Counted from the first letter of the stretch, positions 25,767 through 34,848 are shown. The stretch is DNA of 64,000 bases from Gordonia bronchialis DSM 43247 (GCF_000024785.1 NC_013441.1:4960001-5024000); one strand, 5' to 3'. Made by a program: numbers and translations. The notes: generated from the sequence alone by a model not told the origin.

Positions 25767-27253
25767 GCGACACCCAAAACACCGACAACGACCCCACCGA
25801 CAGCGATCCCACCGACACCGTCGAGAGCGGGGATCGGCCGCTGGAGTGGGCCAACGATCCGCACATGAGTGCCGTGGACACCATCATGTGGCGCGGTGAC
25901 ACCGACCGGCGGATGCGCGGCACCATCAGCATGCTGGAGATCTATGACTGCGTCCCGGACTGGGATCGTCTGGTCGCGGCGCACGAATGGGCCAGCCGAA
26001 TGGCACCCCGATTCCGGCAGCGCGTCATCGACTCCCCTTTCGGCACCGGAACACCAAGCTGGGCAGTCGATCCCGACTTCGACCTGCACTACCACATGCG
26101 TCGCATCCGGCTTGGCGGCGACGGCAGCATGCGTGAGCTGCTGACCACGTGCGAGCAACTCGCGATGACCGCGCTCGACGCCGCGCGACCGCCGTGGGAG
26201 GGCACCCTGATCGAGGGCTTGCCCGACGGCAAGGCCGCCTATTTCCTGAAGGCCCACCACGCACTCACCGACGGACTGGGCGCAATTATCGGTCTGGCGC
26301 AACTGCATTCACCGATGCGCGATCACAACCCCAGCAAACCCCAGCCACCGAGCCCTGATCCGACCAGCATCAGCGCACTCGACATCCTCACCCGACAGGT
26401 CGGCGAGGAGGTGCGCCGCATCCCCCACCGGATCGACACCACGTGGAAGGGTGTCCGTTCCCTCACCCGGCCGCGGCGCGCGCTGAGCACTGCGCTGCGA
26501 TACGGCCGTTCGGTACCGCGCGTCGCCGGACTGGTCAGCCCGCCCGGATCACCGCTGCTCGCCGGGCGCAGCCTGTCCTGGCGGTTCAGCGCCTTCGAGG
26601 TGCCCTTCACCGACATGAAAGCGGCCGCAACCGCGTGCAAGGCGTCGGTGAATGACATTTATCTGGCCGGGCTGATCGGCGGCTTCCGGCGGTATCACGA
26701 GAAGCTGGGCCATCCGGTGGAGGCGATCCCGGTGGCCATCCCGATCTCGGTGCGCCGACCCGAGGATCCTGCGGGTGGTAATCGGATCGCGGTGGGACGC
26801 CTCGCCGGGCCCACCGGTATCGCCGATCCGTTCGAACGAGTTCTCACCATTCGTGAACAGGTCCGCGCCGCGCGACACGAACCCGCTGTCGACATCTTCA
26901 ACACACTGGGCTCGGTGATGGCCTGGCTGCCCGGACAGGTGCTGATGCAGTTCAGCGGCACCACCAGCCAGAACGACCTGCAGGCCAGCAACGTCCCGGG
27001 CATCCCGTGGGACACCTACGTCGCCGGAGCCAAGGTGGAACGCATGTTCCCCTTCGGCCCGCTGCCCGGGTGCGCGGTGATGGCGACGATGATCACCCAC
27101 AACGGGGTGGCCTGCCTCGGTCTGAACTCCGACGGCGCCGCGATCACCGAGCCCGAGCTGTTCGCCGACTGCCTGGTCGCGGGATTCGACGAAGTTCTCG
27201 CTCTGGCCGCCGACGACGAGGTGCAGCCGGGGCGGCTGGTGCGGGTGGTGTGA
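25763..27253 (+). CDS. Wax ester synthase / acyl-CoA:diacylglycerol acyltransferase
   Basis: A 496-residue WS/DGAT-family protein that condenses acyl-CoA with diacylglycerol or a long-chain alcohol, producing storage lipid. The catalytic motif is KAHHALTDGLG (HHxxxDG, about residues 164-170), followed by the family motifs NDIYLAGLIGGFRRYH and SNVPGIPWDTYVAGAKVERM. It overlaps plsC by ATGA and completes an apparent glycerol-3-phosphate to neutral-lipid route. The N-terminus has an Asp/Thr-rich stretch of about 20 residues of low complexity. Confidence 0.9.
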   Translation: MSDTQNTDNDPTDSDPTDTVESGDRPLEWANDPHMSAVDTIMWRGDTDRRMRGTISMLEIYDCVPDWDRLVAAHEWASRMAPRFRQRVIDSPFGTGTPSWAVDPDFDLHYHMRRIRLGGDGSMRELLTTCEQLAMTALDAARPPWEGTLIEGLPDGKAAYFLKAHHALTDGLGAIIGLAQLHSPMRDHNPSKPQPPSPDPTSISALDILTRQVGEEVRRIPHRIDTTWKGVRSLTRPRRALSTALRYGRSVPRVAGLVSPPGSPLLAGRSLSWRFSAFEVPFTDMKAAATACKASVNDIYLAGLIGGFRRYHEKLGHPVEAIPVAIPISVRRPEDPAGGNRIAVGRLAGPTGIADPFERVLTIREQVRAARHEPAVDIFNTLGSVMAWLPGQVLMQFSGTTSQNDLQASNVPGIPWDTYVAGAKVERMFPFGPLPGCAVMATMITHNGVACLGLNSDGAAITEPELFADCLVAGFDEVLALAADDEVQPGRLVRVV

Positions 27254-27421
27254 ACCCCACACCGGCGGTGACGCACCTCACATTCTCCTGAAAGTCGTGC
27301 GTGGCAGCGGTTTACGTGATGTTCGTCCGCCCGATTCGGCAGTGTTGGTTTCAATGTCTCGTCGACTGGCAAGACTCGGAGGTGTACGCATCCCCCATCG
27401 GATGAAGGGAGCGAATTTCCG

Positions 27422-28438
27422 ATGACTGTTTCCACCACCACCATTCATCAGCAACTACGCACACTCCTGGCCCTCACGAACACCGAGGTCCAGATCGCCG
27501 AGACCAGGACCGGTCAGGCACGCACCGACGCCATCCGCCAGGAGCTGGCGCAGAACGCGGAGAACGGCAAACTGCGCGCCGCCGCGATCGAGAAGGCGCT
27601 GCGCGACCGCGACGGACTCGTCGACGTGGTCCGCCCGGTGATCGGCCGAATCGGCGCGACCGTCAAGGCCACCGTCGAACAGGCACAACCGCTCGACGAG
27701 GCACTGCTCGGCGACCTCGCACTCGAGCAGCAGTTGCTCGGACGCGCCACCTATCTGAAGGCGCTGGCCACCGGCCAGGACGACGCCGACCTGGTCGCGC
27801 TAGCCGAACGTCTCATCCTCGCGCACAGCGCAACGGTTGACTGGATCACGACCGTGCTCGCCGAGGAGGCACTCGGCGGCCCGGCGGCACTGCGCCGCAG
27901 CCCGACGCAGTGGGCCAGCGGATTCGCCGCCCGCGCGGTGAGCCTGCCCGCGATCGTCGCCTCGCGCGGTATCGACCGCGCCGTCGACTACCTGCGCCAG
28001 ACACCCGACAACGTCACCGCCCTGCGCAAGCGAGTCGGCAAGGCCGTCGACGACGCGGGTGACAGCGTGGCCCGCGCCGGTGAGAGCGTCGCCGATGCCG
28101 GTGCCGCGATCGCGAAGACCGCTGCCGCCGGACGCGACGCCGCTCTCGAAGCCGTCGAGGACAGCGCCCGCGACAGTGGCGCACCGGGCGTCGCCGACGC
28201 CCTGCATCAGGTCCGGGAGGCGACCGGCATCGTCGACGCCGACGAGCTGCCCATCGACGACTACGCCGACCTGAACGTGGGCGACGCCGTCGCAGCGGTC
28301 AACGAGCTCACCGAACCGGCCGACATCCGCACGATCCTGCACTTCGAGGAGGCGCACAAGAATCGTCAGCGCGTCATCTCGGCCAGCGAGAACCGGATTG
28401 CCGAGATCGCGAAAGAGGTTGTCGGCGTTGACAGCTGA
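27422..28438 (+). CDS. Ferritin-like domain protein, alpha-helical
   Basis: 338 residues, nearly all helical. The N-terminal half (TTTIHQQLRTLLALTNTEVQ onward) has the pattern of the ferritin-like domain annotated in related actinobacteria, with Glu/His-containing helices. Residues 200-260 form an Ala-rich amphipathic repeat (VGKAVDDAGDSVARAGESV). The C-terminus ends in a helix (TILHFEEAHKNRQRVISA). There is no signal peptide. A function in iron or fatty-acid handling is not shown. Ribosome site GAAGGGAG precedes ATG 27422. The 168-bp upstream gap holds no gene. Confidence 0.55.
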   Translation: MTVSTTTIHQQLRTLLALTNTEVQIAETRTGQARTDAIRQELAQNAENGKLRAAAIEKALRDRDGLVDVVRPVIGRIGATVKATVEQAQPLDEALLGDLALEQQLLGRATYLKALATGQDDADLVALAERLILAHSATVDWITTVLAEEALGGPAALRRSPTQWASGFAARAVSLPAIVASRGIDRAVDYLRQTPDNVTALRKRVGKAVDDAGDSVARAGESVADAGAAIAKTAAAGRDAALEAVEDSARDSGAPGVADALHQVREATGIVDADELPIDDYADLNVGDAVAAVNELTEPADIRTILHFEEAHKNRQRVISASENRIAEIAKEVVGVDS

Positions 28439-28443
28439 TCACC

Positions 28444-28601
28444 CTGCTGGTTGAGTGGCACGCCGCTTCTCTGCTCATGAGCAGCGCCACTTCTCTTCTG
28501 CTGGTTGAGTAGCACGCCGCTTCTCTGCTCATGAGCAGCGCCACTTCTTCTGCTGGTTGAGTAGCACGCCGCTTCTCTGCTCATGAGCAGCGCCACTTCT
28601 T
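28444..28601. repeat. Three tandem 52-54 bp repeats
   Basis: Units start at 28444 (54 bp), 28498 (52 bp) and 28550 (52 bp). Units two and three are identical except at edges; unit one has one substitution and two extra bases. Each begins CTGCTGGTTGAGTAGC, contains the perfect 14-bp palindrome CTGCTCATGAGCAG and ends CCACTTCTT. There are no spacers. They follow the ferritin-like gene directly and lead into the dispersed repeat at 28602, whose first 16 bases they share. Confidence 0.9.
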
Positions 28602-28675
28602 CTGCTGGTTGAGTAGCTCCGCGCGAGGAACGAGTGCGGAGCGTATCGAAACCACCAGTGAGACAACGATGTCCG
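28602..28675 (+). repeat. Dispersed intergenic repeat, copy 2, with hairpin
   Basis: Starts CTGCTGGTTGAGTAGC and ends near AACGATGTCCGCA. It is the reverse complement of the element at 3283-3360. The hairpin arms GCTCCGC (28616-28622) and GCGGAGC (28636-28642) could act as a transcription terminator between the ferritin-like gene and the convergent cupin remnant. Confidence 0.75.
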
Positions 28676-28715
28676 CACCCCACACTCGCGGGGTGCGGGC
28701 ATCGTCTTCTGTCCA

Positions 28716-29164
28716 CTATCGGTCACATGCCGGAACCGGCGCATCCTCGAAGAGTGGCTTGCCGAGCGGGATGAGGTAGAGCACGTCCAGCACGACCGGC
28801 GTGGTTCCGAGGTTTCGCCCGACGTGTGTGTTCTTCTGTCCGCGTGGCTCTTTGATGATGTCGCCGGTGCGATAGACGACGGGCACACAGTCGGACCCCG
28901 GATGCGTGAGCGTCCCCGCTCGGACCAGACCCACGAGATCTCCGCGTGATAATGCCAGCCGGTGGTCCCGCCGGGGGCGATGGTGATCTCGCGGACTGCG
29001 ACGTGCACGCCGTCGGGAACAAAGGGCAGCAGCCCGGCCGGGATGTCATCTTCGGCGAGGGTGACTGCGGAGATCCCCGAGGATGGCGTGGCCTTCGCCG
29101 CCGCCGAAACGAGGCAGACGGACGCGATCAGGATGAAAGCGCAGGCCAGGCGTACAGAATTCTC
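28716..29164 (-). pseudogene. Secreted cupin-domain protein, frameshifted
   Basis: Joining frames gives a signal segment (LACAFILIASVCLVSAAAKA), then a cupin with VREITIAPGGTTGWHYH (metal-binding His pair) and TGDIIKEPRGQKNTHVG. A single base seems missing near 28941-28945, where WHYHAE should continue as GDLVGLVRAGTLTHPG in another frame. A second shift near 29146-29152 separates the ATG at 29164 from the signal sequence. Without these changes the product would be about 148 residues. Either the gene is dead or there are two sequencing errors. Confidence 0.65.
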
Positions 29165-29338
29165 ATGTGCGGACTGTACTGCTGACAGTCCCGAAGCGCC
29201 GAGGTTTTGCCCACCACGGACGGGCTGAACCTTTGGTGCGCTTACCAGGAGTCCCCTGCGGTGACCAGGACCTCAGTATGCTCGCGGTGAGGGATTGATT
29301 GAGGCAGCCGTTCACGCGGACCGGCGGGAGGTATCAGA

Positions 29339-30301
29339 ATGAGCATGCCGAATCCGCTGCGCGTCAACATTATCGGCGCCGGCGTGATCGGGTTGAGCAT
29401 CGCCTGCGAGCTTCTCGACCGCGGCGCGACGGTGACAGTGATCTCCGACGCTGCGCATCCCTACGACTGTTCCCCGCTTGCCGGCGCAGTGTGGTTCCCC
29501 TACGGTGTCTCCCTCGATCCCGAGGTGCTCGCCTGGTCATGGGTCACCCGCGAACGTCTCGAGTACGTCGCACATCACGATCCGGCAGCCGGTGTCGCAA
29601 TCCGTGACGGCCGCTACATCATCCGTGACGACTCAACAGATGTCTCGTGGGCAGTGGGTCTACCGTCGTACCGGGAACTCGACCTGGCCGAGCTTCCCGA
29701 CGGCGCGCTACGCGGATTCACGGCCGCACTGCCGGTTGTGGACATGTCACGTTATCTGCCGTGGCTACGCAATCGGGCCGGGAGTGCACACTTCGTCAAC
29801 CGTCACATCACCACACTGTCCGATACTGAGTGCTTCCACCCCGACGCGGTCGTCGTCGCGGCCGGAATCCGTTCTGCCGAACTGATTGCCGACGAAGCCC
29901 CACCGAAACCCGTGCGCGGGCAGGTGGTTCGTCTGCGCAATCCGGGGCTCACCGACTGGTATGTCGATGAGCTCGCCCCCGACGGAATGACTTATGTGAT
30001 ACCGCGATTCGACGACGTGGTGTGCGGCGGCACCGCCCTGGCCGGCGACTGGTCCACTGAGATCGACACCGCAACCGAGGCCGCGATCCTGCGGCGCGCC
30101 ATCGCCCGCGTTCCCGCACTCGCGGGGCAACCTGTCGTATCGCGGGGCGTCGGGCTACGGCCGACGCGACCGTCGGTCCGTTGCGGCTGGGTCGACGGGC
30201 AGCGCCTGCCCACCCTGGCCTGCTACGGCCACGGTGGTGCCGGGGTATCGCTGTCGTGGGGAAGCGCTGAGGCGGTTGCCCGTGCTCTGGCGGCCAGGTG
30301 A
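29339..30301 (+). CDS. FAD-dependent D-amino-acid oxidase family protein
   Basis: A 320-residue DAO-fold flavoenzyme that would oxidise D-amino acids to imino acids with H2O2 production. The N-terminal FAD motif is NIIGAGVIGLSIACELLDRG. The active-site/FAD loop CSPLAGAVWFPYG matches the DAAO pattern, and the C-terminal GHGGAGVSLSWGSAE is the family signature. Length fits bacterial DAAO. ATG 29339 follows GGGAGG. The upstream 174 bp contain nothing recognisable apart from the promoter region. Confidence 0.87.
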   Translation: MSMPNPLRVNIIGAGVIGLSIACELLDRGATVTVISDAAHPYDCSPLAGAVWFPYGVSLDPEVLAWSWVTRERLEYVAHHDPAAGVAIRDGRYIIRDDSTDVSWAVGLPSYRELDLAELPDGALRGFTAALPVVDMSRYLPWLRNRAGSAHFVNRHITTLSDTECFHPDAVVVAAGIRSAELIADEAPPKPVRGQVVRLRNPGLTDWYVDELAPDGMTYVIPRFDDVVCGGTALAGDWSTEIDTATEAAILRRAIARVPALAGQPVVSRGVGLRPTRPSVRCGWVDGQRLPTLACYGHGGAGVSLSWGSAEAVARALAAR

Positions 30302-30469
30302 TCGAGAATCAATTCGAGCCGGGTTCGAATACCGTCGCCCGCCGCAACCCGAAGTCGAACGCTCAGCCAAGCTCATTCAGCGATGAAACATGTTGCAGCG
30401 CCGCGTGTTACAGATTCATTCGAAAAGGTTTGCGATTCCCCTTGCGTGCTCGCCGGCTGCTCGGTATTG

Positions 30470-30485
30470 TCGAACATAGATTCGA
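30470..30485 (+). promoter_or_regulatory. Probable LexA (SOS) box
   Basis: TCGAAC-ATAG-ATTCGA matches the mycobacterial/actinobacterial SOS consensus TCGAAC-N4-GTTCGA at 11 of 12 defined positions. It is 21 bp upstream of the GTG of the DUF222/13E12-type gene. Genes of that family are known DNA-damage-inducible members of the LexA regulon in Mycobacterium tuberculosis. Confidence 0.7.
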
Positions 30486-30505
30486 TACGGCGGGGAGGGG
30501 GTTCG

Positions 30506-31330
30506 GTGGCCGACAACAAGTACAACGTTCAGCCAGGCGATCAGCCGTTGCCGGATGACTCGCGTTCGTCGGCAGGGTTCGAGTCGTGGGAGGTGTGGCG
30601 GCCGGGTCAGGGGTGGGAGCCGGATCTGCCGCAGTCGTATGCGGCGTTGATGGCCGCGCGGATCGCGACCGGGCGCGATCCGGCACCGACTGGGGAGTCT
30701 GCGGAGTCGTCGGGCCCCGACGGTGATCTGCCGGCCCTGTATGCGCTGTTGGGGCAGGTGGTCGATCAGATCGCCGCGGCGGAGTCCTCGGGTTTGTCGG
30801 ATGCGCAGGTCGTGGAGGTGGCCGAAGCCCATGAGCTGATCGCTCGCCGGTTGTGGGGGTTGGGGCATCGGCGGGTGATGGACATCTCGGACCGTGGTGC
30901 GTTCACCAAGACCGGCCATAAGTCGATCCGCCAGTTCATGGACGACCGGCTGCGGATCACTGATCTGCGTGGTCGGGTCGCGGCGATGGACGCGATCTGT
31001 GCCAAGTATTCGATGCAGGGTGAACGACTCACCCCGAAACATCCGTATCTGGCCGACGCGGTGGCTGAGGGCGCTCTCGGGCCAAGTCATGTGACCGCGG
31101 TGTTGGAGGCGCTCGACAAGATTCCCGCCGCAGTGATTCCGGAGAAGAAGCACGCCGCGGAAATGCTGCTGGTCGATGCCGCCCGATCGTGTACGCCCAC
31201 CCAGATCGGGAAGGTGGGGCAGAAGATCCTCGGCTATCTGGATCCGGACGGATCGTTGACCGAAGACCGCGACCGGGCTCGGCGGCGCGGGATTCGTCTG
31301 TCCCCGCAGGATTCGCAGTTGATGTCGAAG
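30506..31330 (+). pseudogene. DUF222/13E12-family HNH protein, 5' part, cut by an IS3 element
   Basis: The first 275 codons of a DUF222 protein. GWEPDLPQSYAALMAARIA and LYALLGQVVDQIAAAE lead into the conserved helical region (GHRRVMDISDRGAFTKTGH, EGALGPSHVTAVLEALDKIP). The frame stops at TGA in the first bases of the IS inverted repeat (31331), just after LSPQDSQLMSK, where family members continue for another 150-200 residues to an HNH nuclease motif. A matching HNH end occurs at about 35010-35388, downstream of the insertions. GTG 30506 has GGAGGGGG upstream. Confidence 0.75.
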
Positions 31331-31382
31331 TGAACCGCCCCGGGTTCGTCGGAGGCTCTCGAACCTGTGAAGGATGGAGAGC

Positions 31383-31700
31383 ATGGCAGCACCTCGGAAG
31401 TACAGCATTGAGCTGAAGGAGCGAGCGACGCGGATGGCGGTGGAAGCCCGCAAGGACCCGGCCACACGGCCGGGAGCGTTCAAACGGATCGGCGATCAAC
31501 TCGGTGTGCACCCGGAGGCGCTACGCACCTGGGTCAAGCAAGCCGAAATCGATGGCGGGCAGCGGCCGGGTACCACGAGCAGCGATTCCGAGCGGATCGC
31601 GCAGCTCGAGCGGGAGAACCGCGAGCTGCGGCGGGCGAACACGATCTTGAAGCAGGCGTCGGCTTTTTTTGCCGCGGAGATCGACCGCCCACAGCGTTGA
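31383..31700 (+). CDS. IS3-family OrfA (helix-turn-helix) of IS-A
   Basis: 105 residues. A helix-turn-helix (AFKRIGDQLGVHPEALRTWV) is followed by a leucine-zipper-like coiled coil (RIAQLERENRELRRANTILK). A run of seven T (31664-31670, GC-TTT-TTT-T) lies just before the end and is the expected -1 programmed frameshift site producing the OrfAB transposase. Another in-frame ATG at 31374 is possible. Confidence 0.85.
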   Translation: MAAPRKYSIELKERATRMAVEARKDPATRPGAFKRIGDQLGVHPEALRTWVKQAEIDGGQRPGTTSSDSERIAQLERENRELRRANTILKQASAFFAAEIDRPQR

Positions 31701-32665
31701 TCGTGGAGTTCGTCGCCGCTTCTCGCGACGAACACGGAGTCGATCCGATCTGCGCGGCCCTACGCGACACGGCCGCCCAGATCGCTCCGTCCACGGTACG
31801 AGCCCACCTGAGTGCGAACAAGACCGAGGCGCCACGCACGGTGCGTGACCGGGAGATGCTCGGCGAGATCCGCACCGTGCACGCCGACAATCTCGGCGTC
31901 TACGGTGCCCGCAAGGTCCACGCCGAACTACGCAGAAAGGATATCGACGTGGCGCGCTGCACTGTCGAACGATTGATGAAAGCCGATGGACTGCAAGGGA
32001 TACCGAGGTTGAAGACACGCAGGACCACCCGCAGCGATGGCGCCGAAACCCCGCAACCGGCCGACCGAGTCGGCCGGCAGTTCACCGCCGAGGCGCCGAA
32101 CACCTTGTGGGTGGCGGACCTGACCTACATCCGCACCCACTCCGGGTGGGTGTACGCGGCGTTCATCCTCGACGTGTACTCGCGCGTGGTCGTCGGCTGG
32201 CAGGTCTCGACCACGATGCACACCGACCTCGCATTGGACGCCTTAGACATGGGATTGTGGGCGCGTGATCGTGCCGGCCAGGATGTGGCCGGACTGATTC
32301 ACCACTCGGACCGCGGAGTGCAGTATCGAGCGATTCGTTACACCGAGCGTCTCGCCGAAGCTGAAGCGGTGACTTCGGTTGGCTCCAAGGGTGATTCGTA
32401 TGACAACGCGATGGCCGAGGCGTTCAACTCGTTATTCAAGGCGGAATGTATCCGCAACCCGATCATGCGCCCGAAGAGCGGGTGGGGCGGTGTCGGCGAC
32501 GTCGAGATCGCGGTCGCCGAGTACATCGAGTGGTTCAACCACCGCCGTCTGCACGGCGAGATCGGACACGTCCCGCCGGTCGAGTACGAGGCCGCCTACT
32601 GGGCGGCCCACACGGTCACCAGCTACCGTGAGAACCCGGTCCCAGCAGAGGCCGGAACCAACTAA
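31697..32665 (+). CDS. IS3-family OrfB (DDE transposase) of IS-A
   Basis: 322 residues in the -1 frame relative to OrfA, overlapping its stop by four bases. The rve/integrase core carries all three acidic residues: LWVADLTYIRTH (first D), LIHHSDRGVQY (second D) and DSYDNAMAEAFNSLFKAE (E). It ends with the typical YNxxR-like segment EWFNHRRLHGEIGH. It looks intact, so the element may be active. Confidence 0.9.
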   Translation: MIVEFVAASRDEHGVDPICAALRDTAAQIAPSTVRAHLSANKTEAPRTVRDREMLGEIRTVHADNLGVYGARKVHAELRRKDIDVARCTVERLMKADGLQGIPRLKTRRTTRSDGAETPQPADRVGRQFTAEAPNTLWVADLTYIRTHSGWVYAAFILDVYSRVVVGWQVSTTMHTDLALDALDMGLWARDRAGQDVAGLIHHSDRGVQYRAIRYTERLAEAEAVTSVGSKGDSYDNAMAEAFNSLFKAECIRNPIMRPKSGWGGVGDVEIAVAEYIEWFNHRRLHGEIGHVPPVEYEAAYWAAHTVTSYRENPVPAEAGTN

Positions 32666-32695
32666 CCGAGCCTCCAGCAAACCCGGGGCGATTCA

Positions 32696-33262
32696 CGTTT
32701 GCTTTGTCAACGACTGCTTCCATCACATCCAAATTCACGTCGGTGGCGACCTGGCCCGCGGCGGGCCAGTCCACCTCCGCCGCAAGGGGAAGCCCTGCGC
32801 GTAGACGGCCCGCTCAACTCGGTACTCATCGAGCGCCGTTGTCGCGAGCGCATGAAGTACCTGTTCACCCATCTGCGGCGATCGTAGGTCAAGGTCGGGA
32901 TGGCCCTCCATCCGCGAATGGATCAGCGCGTGTCCCGCTTCGTGTGCCAGAAGACGGCCAAGCTGTGCGAGTTCCAACCCGCGCACGGGGTCCGCGTTCA
33001 CCACGATCACCTGGCTATCGTCCGACACCGGGATCGTCTTCGCCGCAACGACGTTCGCTCCACGGACGGTGTCGTACGTTGTTGAACTCAACAGATTGCG
33101 GACCTCGCTGACAAAGTCCTCACAGATCACGACCTCCGCGGACGCAGGGCATGACATTCGATCCAAGCCCTCGGACATCGCGGCTAGCTGATCGCTGGAG
33201 AAGCCGGCGCGGTTGTCAATGCGAATACCCACGCTGAACAGCCTATGCGCCACCAACGACAT
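32696..33262 (-). pseudogene. HEXXH metallopeptidase-like gene, frameshifted and cut at its 3' end by IS-A
   Basis: The first ~155 residues read cleanly from ATG 33262 and include LGRLLAHEAGHALIHSR, a zinc HEXXH motif of the ImmA/IrrE-like type, with further acidic residues (DEYRVERAV) downstream. At about 32785-32796 one missing base shifts the frame; the alternative reading continues sensibly (LPLAAEVDWPAAGQVATD) and runs straight into the IS-A right end. The gene has therefore lost its tail. Its GTG/ATG context and neighbour suggest it was the second gene of a small operon. Confidence 0.65.
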
Positions 33263-33304
33263 GAGCGGACCAGACCGCACAGCAGCGGTTCGGGCGGCCT
33301 GGTG

Positions 33305-33564
33305 CTACGGCACGATGAGGTACACGGCAACCGACTTGTGCGGGCCAGTCGTCCCGAACCCGATTGCTTGCAGACCGCGCCCGGTGTAGAGCGTCTTCTT
33401 CACCGATTTTCCGCCACGCGGGCCGGCGGTGATCGTCGGCGACCAGTTGTGCCCCGGAAGCTGGACACCCCAGTTGGACCACACCCGCATAGTGCAGGCC
33501 GGCCGGCTGAACCGGTCGGGCTGGTAGGTGGCAAACACCCGGCCAGGCTTGGCGGGGTCGGTCT
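33305..33564 (-). pseudogene. 3' fragment of an unrecognised gene, cut at its 5' side by IS-B
   Basis: 86 codons in frame from the IS-B end to a TAG: FATYQPDRFSRPACTMRVWS, then LPGHNWSPTITAGPRGGKSV and the end KSVAVYLIVP. Codon use and hydropathy look real. There is no start. It precedes the metallopeptidase remnant by about 40 bp on the same strand. I do not recognise the family. Confidence 0.5.
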
Positions 33565-33595
33565 TGAACCGTCCTGGATCGGATAGAGACCTGGT

Positions 33596-34525
33596 TCAGG
33601 CCACCTCCGCCACGGAGGCGACGCTGTCACGATAGCGCGTCTCGTACTCGACGGGTGAGCAGTAGCCCAGGGAGGAGTGCAGCCTCTCGGCGTTGAACCA
33701 GTGCACGTAGGCGGCGGTCTCTCGTTCGACCTCGCCGCGGTCCTTCCAGGCGCGGCCGGTGTCGATCAGTTCGGTCTTGTACAAGCCGATCGCCGACTCC
33801 ATGAGCGCGTTGTCGAGCGCATCGCCGACCGATCCTATGGATCCGGTGATGTTGGCCTCGGTCAGCGCAGCGGTGAATGCCAACGATGTGTACTGACTGC
33901 CCGCATCGCTGTGATGAACCAAACCGGTTGCGGTGAAGTCGAATCCGGATCGGCGGCGGGCGAACAACGCTTGCTCGACAACACTCGTCACCAACGGTGT
34001 GTGCTTGCTCGCCATGACTCGCCACCCGAGGATGCGTCGCGAAAACACATCCACGAGGAACGCGACGTAGACAAACCCCGCCAATGTCCACACATACGTG
34101 AAGTCGGCCACCCACCACTGATCCGGATGTGTCGGTGTATCCCATTGTCGTTCAACATGATCAGGGAATCGTGGCGCCCTATCGTCTCGGTGGGTCGTGG
34201 TGGTGCGATGGCTGCCGCGTACAGCACCGGAGATGCCGCAGATCCCCATCAGCCGGCCGACCTGATCACGACCCATCACGTGACCGGCGCGCCACATCGT
34301 GTGATACATCTTGCGCACCCCGTACACACCGCGGTTCTTCTCGAACTGCTGGTAGACGGCATGAGCGGCGTAGGCCTCCTCGAGCATCGCTGCCGAGACC
34401 AGGCCACGCTGCTTGTGGGCATAGTAGGTGGATGGGGCAATCTGCATTCCGTACTCGGTGAGTACCCGGCAGATCGGATCGACCCCGAACCTGTCCCTGT
34501 GATCGTCGATGTACTCGACGATCAA
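33596..34525 (-). CDS. IS3-family OrfB (DDE transposase) of IS-B
   Basis: 309 residues with the DDE residues in WWVADFTYVWTL, LVHHSDAGSQYTSLAF and DALDNALMESAIGLYKTE. The C-terminal WFNAERLHSSLGYCSPVEYE is typical of the family. No internal stop. It ends 31 bp from the left terminal repeat. Confidence 0.9.
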   Translation of the reverse strand: MIVEYIDDHRDRFGVDPICRVLTEYGMQIAPSTYYAHKQRGLVSAAMLEEAYAAHAVYQQFEKNRGVYGVRKMYHTMWRAGHVMGRDQVGRLMGICGISGAVRGSHRTTTTHRDDRAPRFPDHVERQWDTPTHPDQWWVADFTYVWTLAGFVYVAFLVDVFSRRILGWRVMASKHTPLVTSVVEQALFARRRSGFDFTATGLVHHSDAGSQYTSLAFTAALTEANITGSIGSVGDALDNALMESAIGLYKTELIDTGRAWKDRGEVERETAAYVHWFNAERLHSSLGYCSPVEYETRYRDSVASVAEVA

Positions 34526-34848
34526 CGAAGTCGGCGGTCGATCTCCGCCGCGGCGAAAAACGCCGACGCCGTCTTCAAAATCTCATTGGCTCTGCGCAAT
34601 TCGGAATTCTCACGACGCAGCTCACGCACCTGAGCATCCAACTCCCCACTGGTCGTACTCACCCCCGAGGAGACCACCGGCGTGTCCTTCTCGATCCAGT
34701 TACGCAGCGTCGCCTGATTGATATCGAGCATCTCGGCGACATGCCGGCGCGCCGCCGACTTCGACCCGCCCACCTCGCCGAGCCGATCCTGATACATCCG
34801 CACGGCACGCTCACGCGTCTCCTGGTCAAACTTCCGTGGTGCTCCCAT
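34522..34848 (-). CDS. IS3-family OrfA of IS-B
   Basis: 108 residues with a helix-turn-helix (RRHVAEMLDINQATLRNWIE) and a coiled coil (QVRELRRENSELRRANEILK). The end overlaps OrfB; a run of five T on the coding strand (34556-34560) is the likely -1 frameshift site. ATG 34848. Confidence 0.85.
   Translation of the reverse strand: MGAPRKFDQETRERAVRMYQDRLGEVGGSKSAARRHVAEMLDINQATLRNWIEKDTPVVSSGVSTTSGELDAQVRELRRENSELRRANEILKTASAFFAAAEIDRRLR

Larger units (their letters stand above)
31331..32695 (+). mobile_element. Complete IS3-family insertion sequence (IS-A), 1365 bp
   Basis: Terminal inverted repeats of 28 bp, beginning TGAACCGCCCCGGGTTCG (left) and, read inward from the right, TGAATCGCCCCGGGTTTG, with 23 of 28 matches. 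Inside are overlapping orfA and orfB. Flanks are GTCGAAG on the left and CGTTTGC on the right. No 3-4 bp target duplication is visible, so the element has probably taken part in recombination or deletion since insertion. Confidence 0.9.

Noticed and set aside
28444..28601. Tandem repeats considered as a CRISPR array
   Set aside because: Units are contiguous with no unique spacers and no cas genes are near.
31664..31670. T7 run in IS-A as a damaging frameshift
   Set aside because: It sits at the usual place for the programmed -1 shift between orfA and orfB in IS3 elements.
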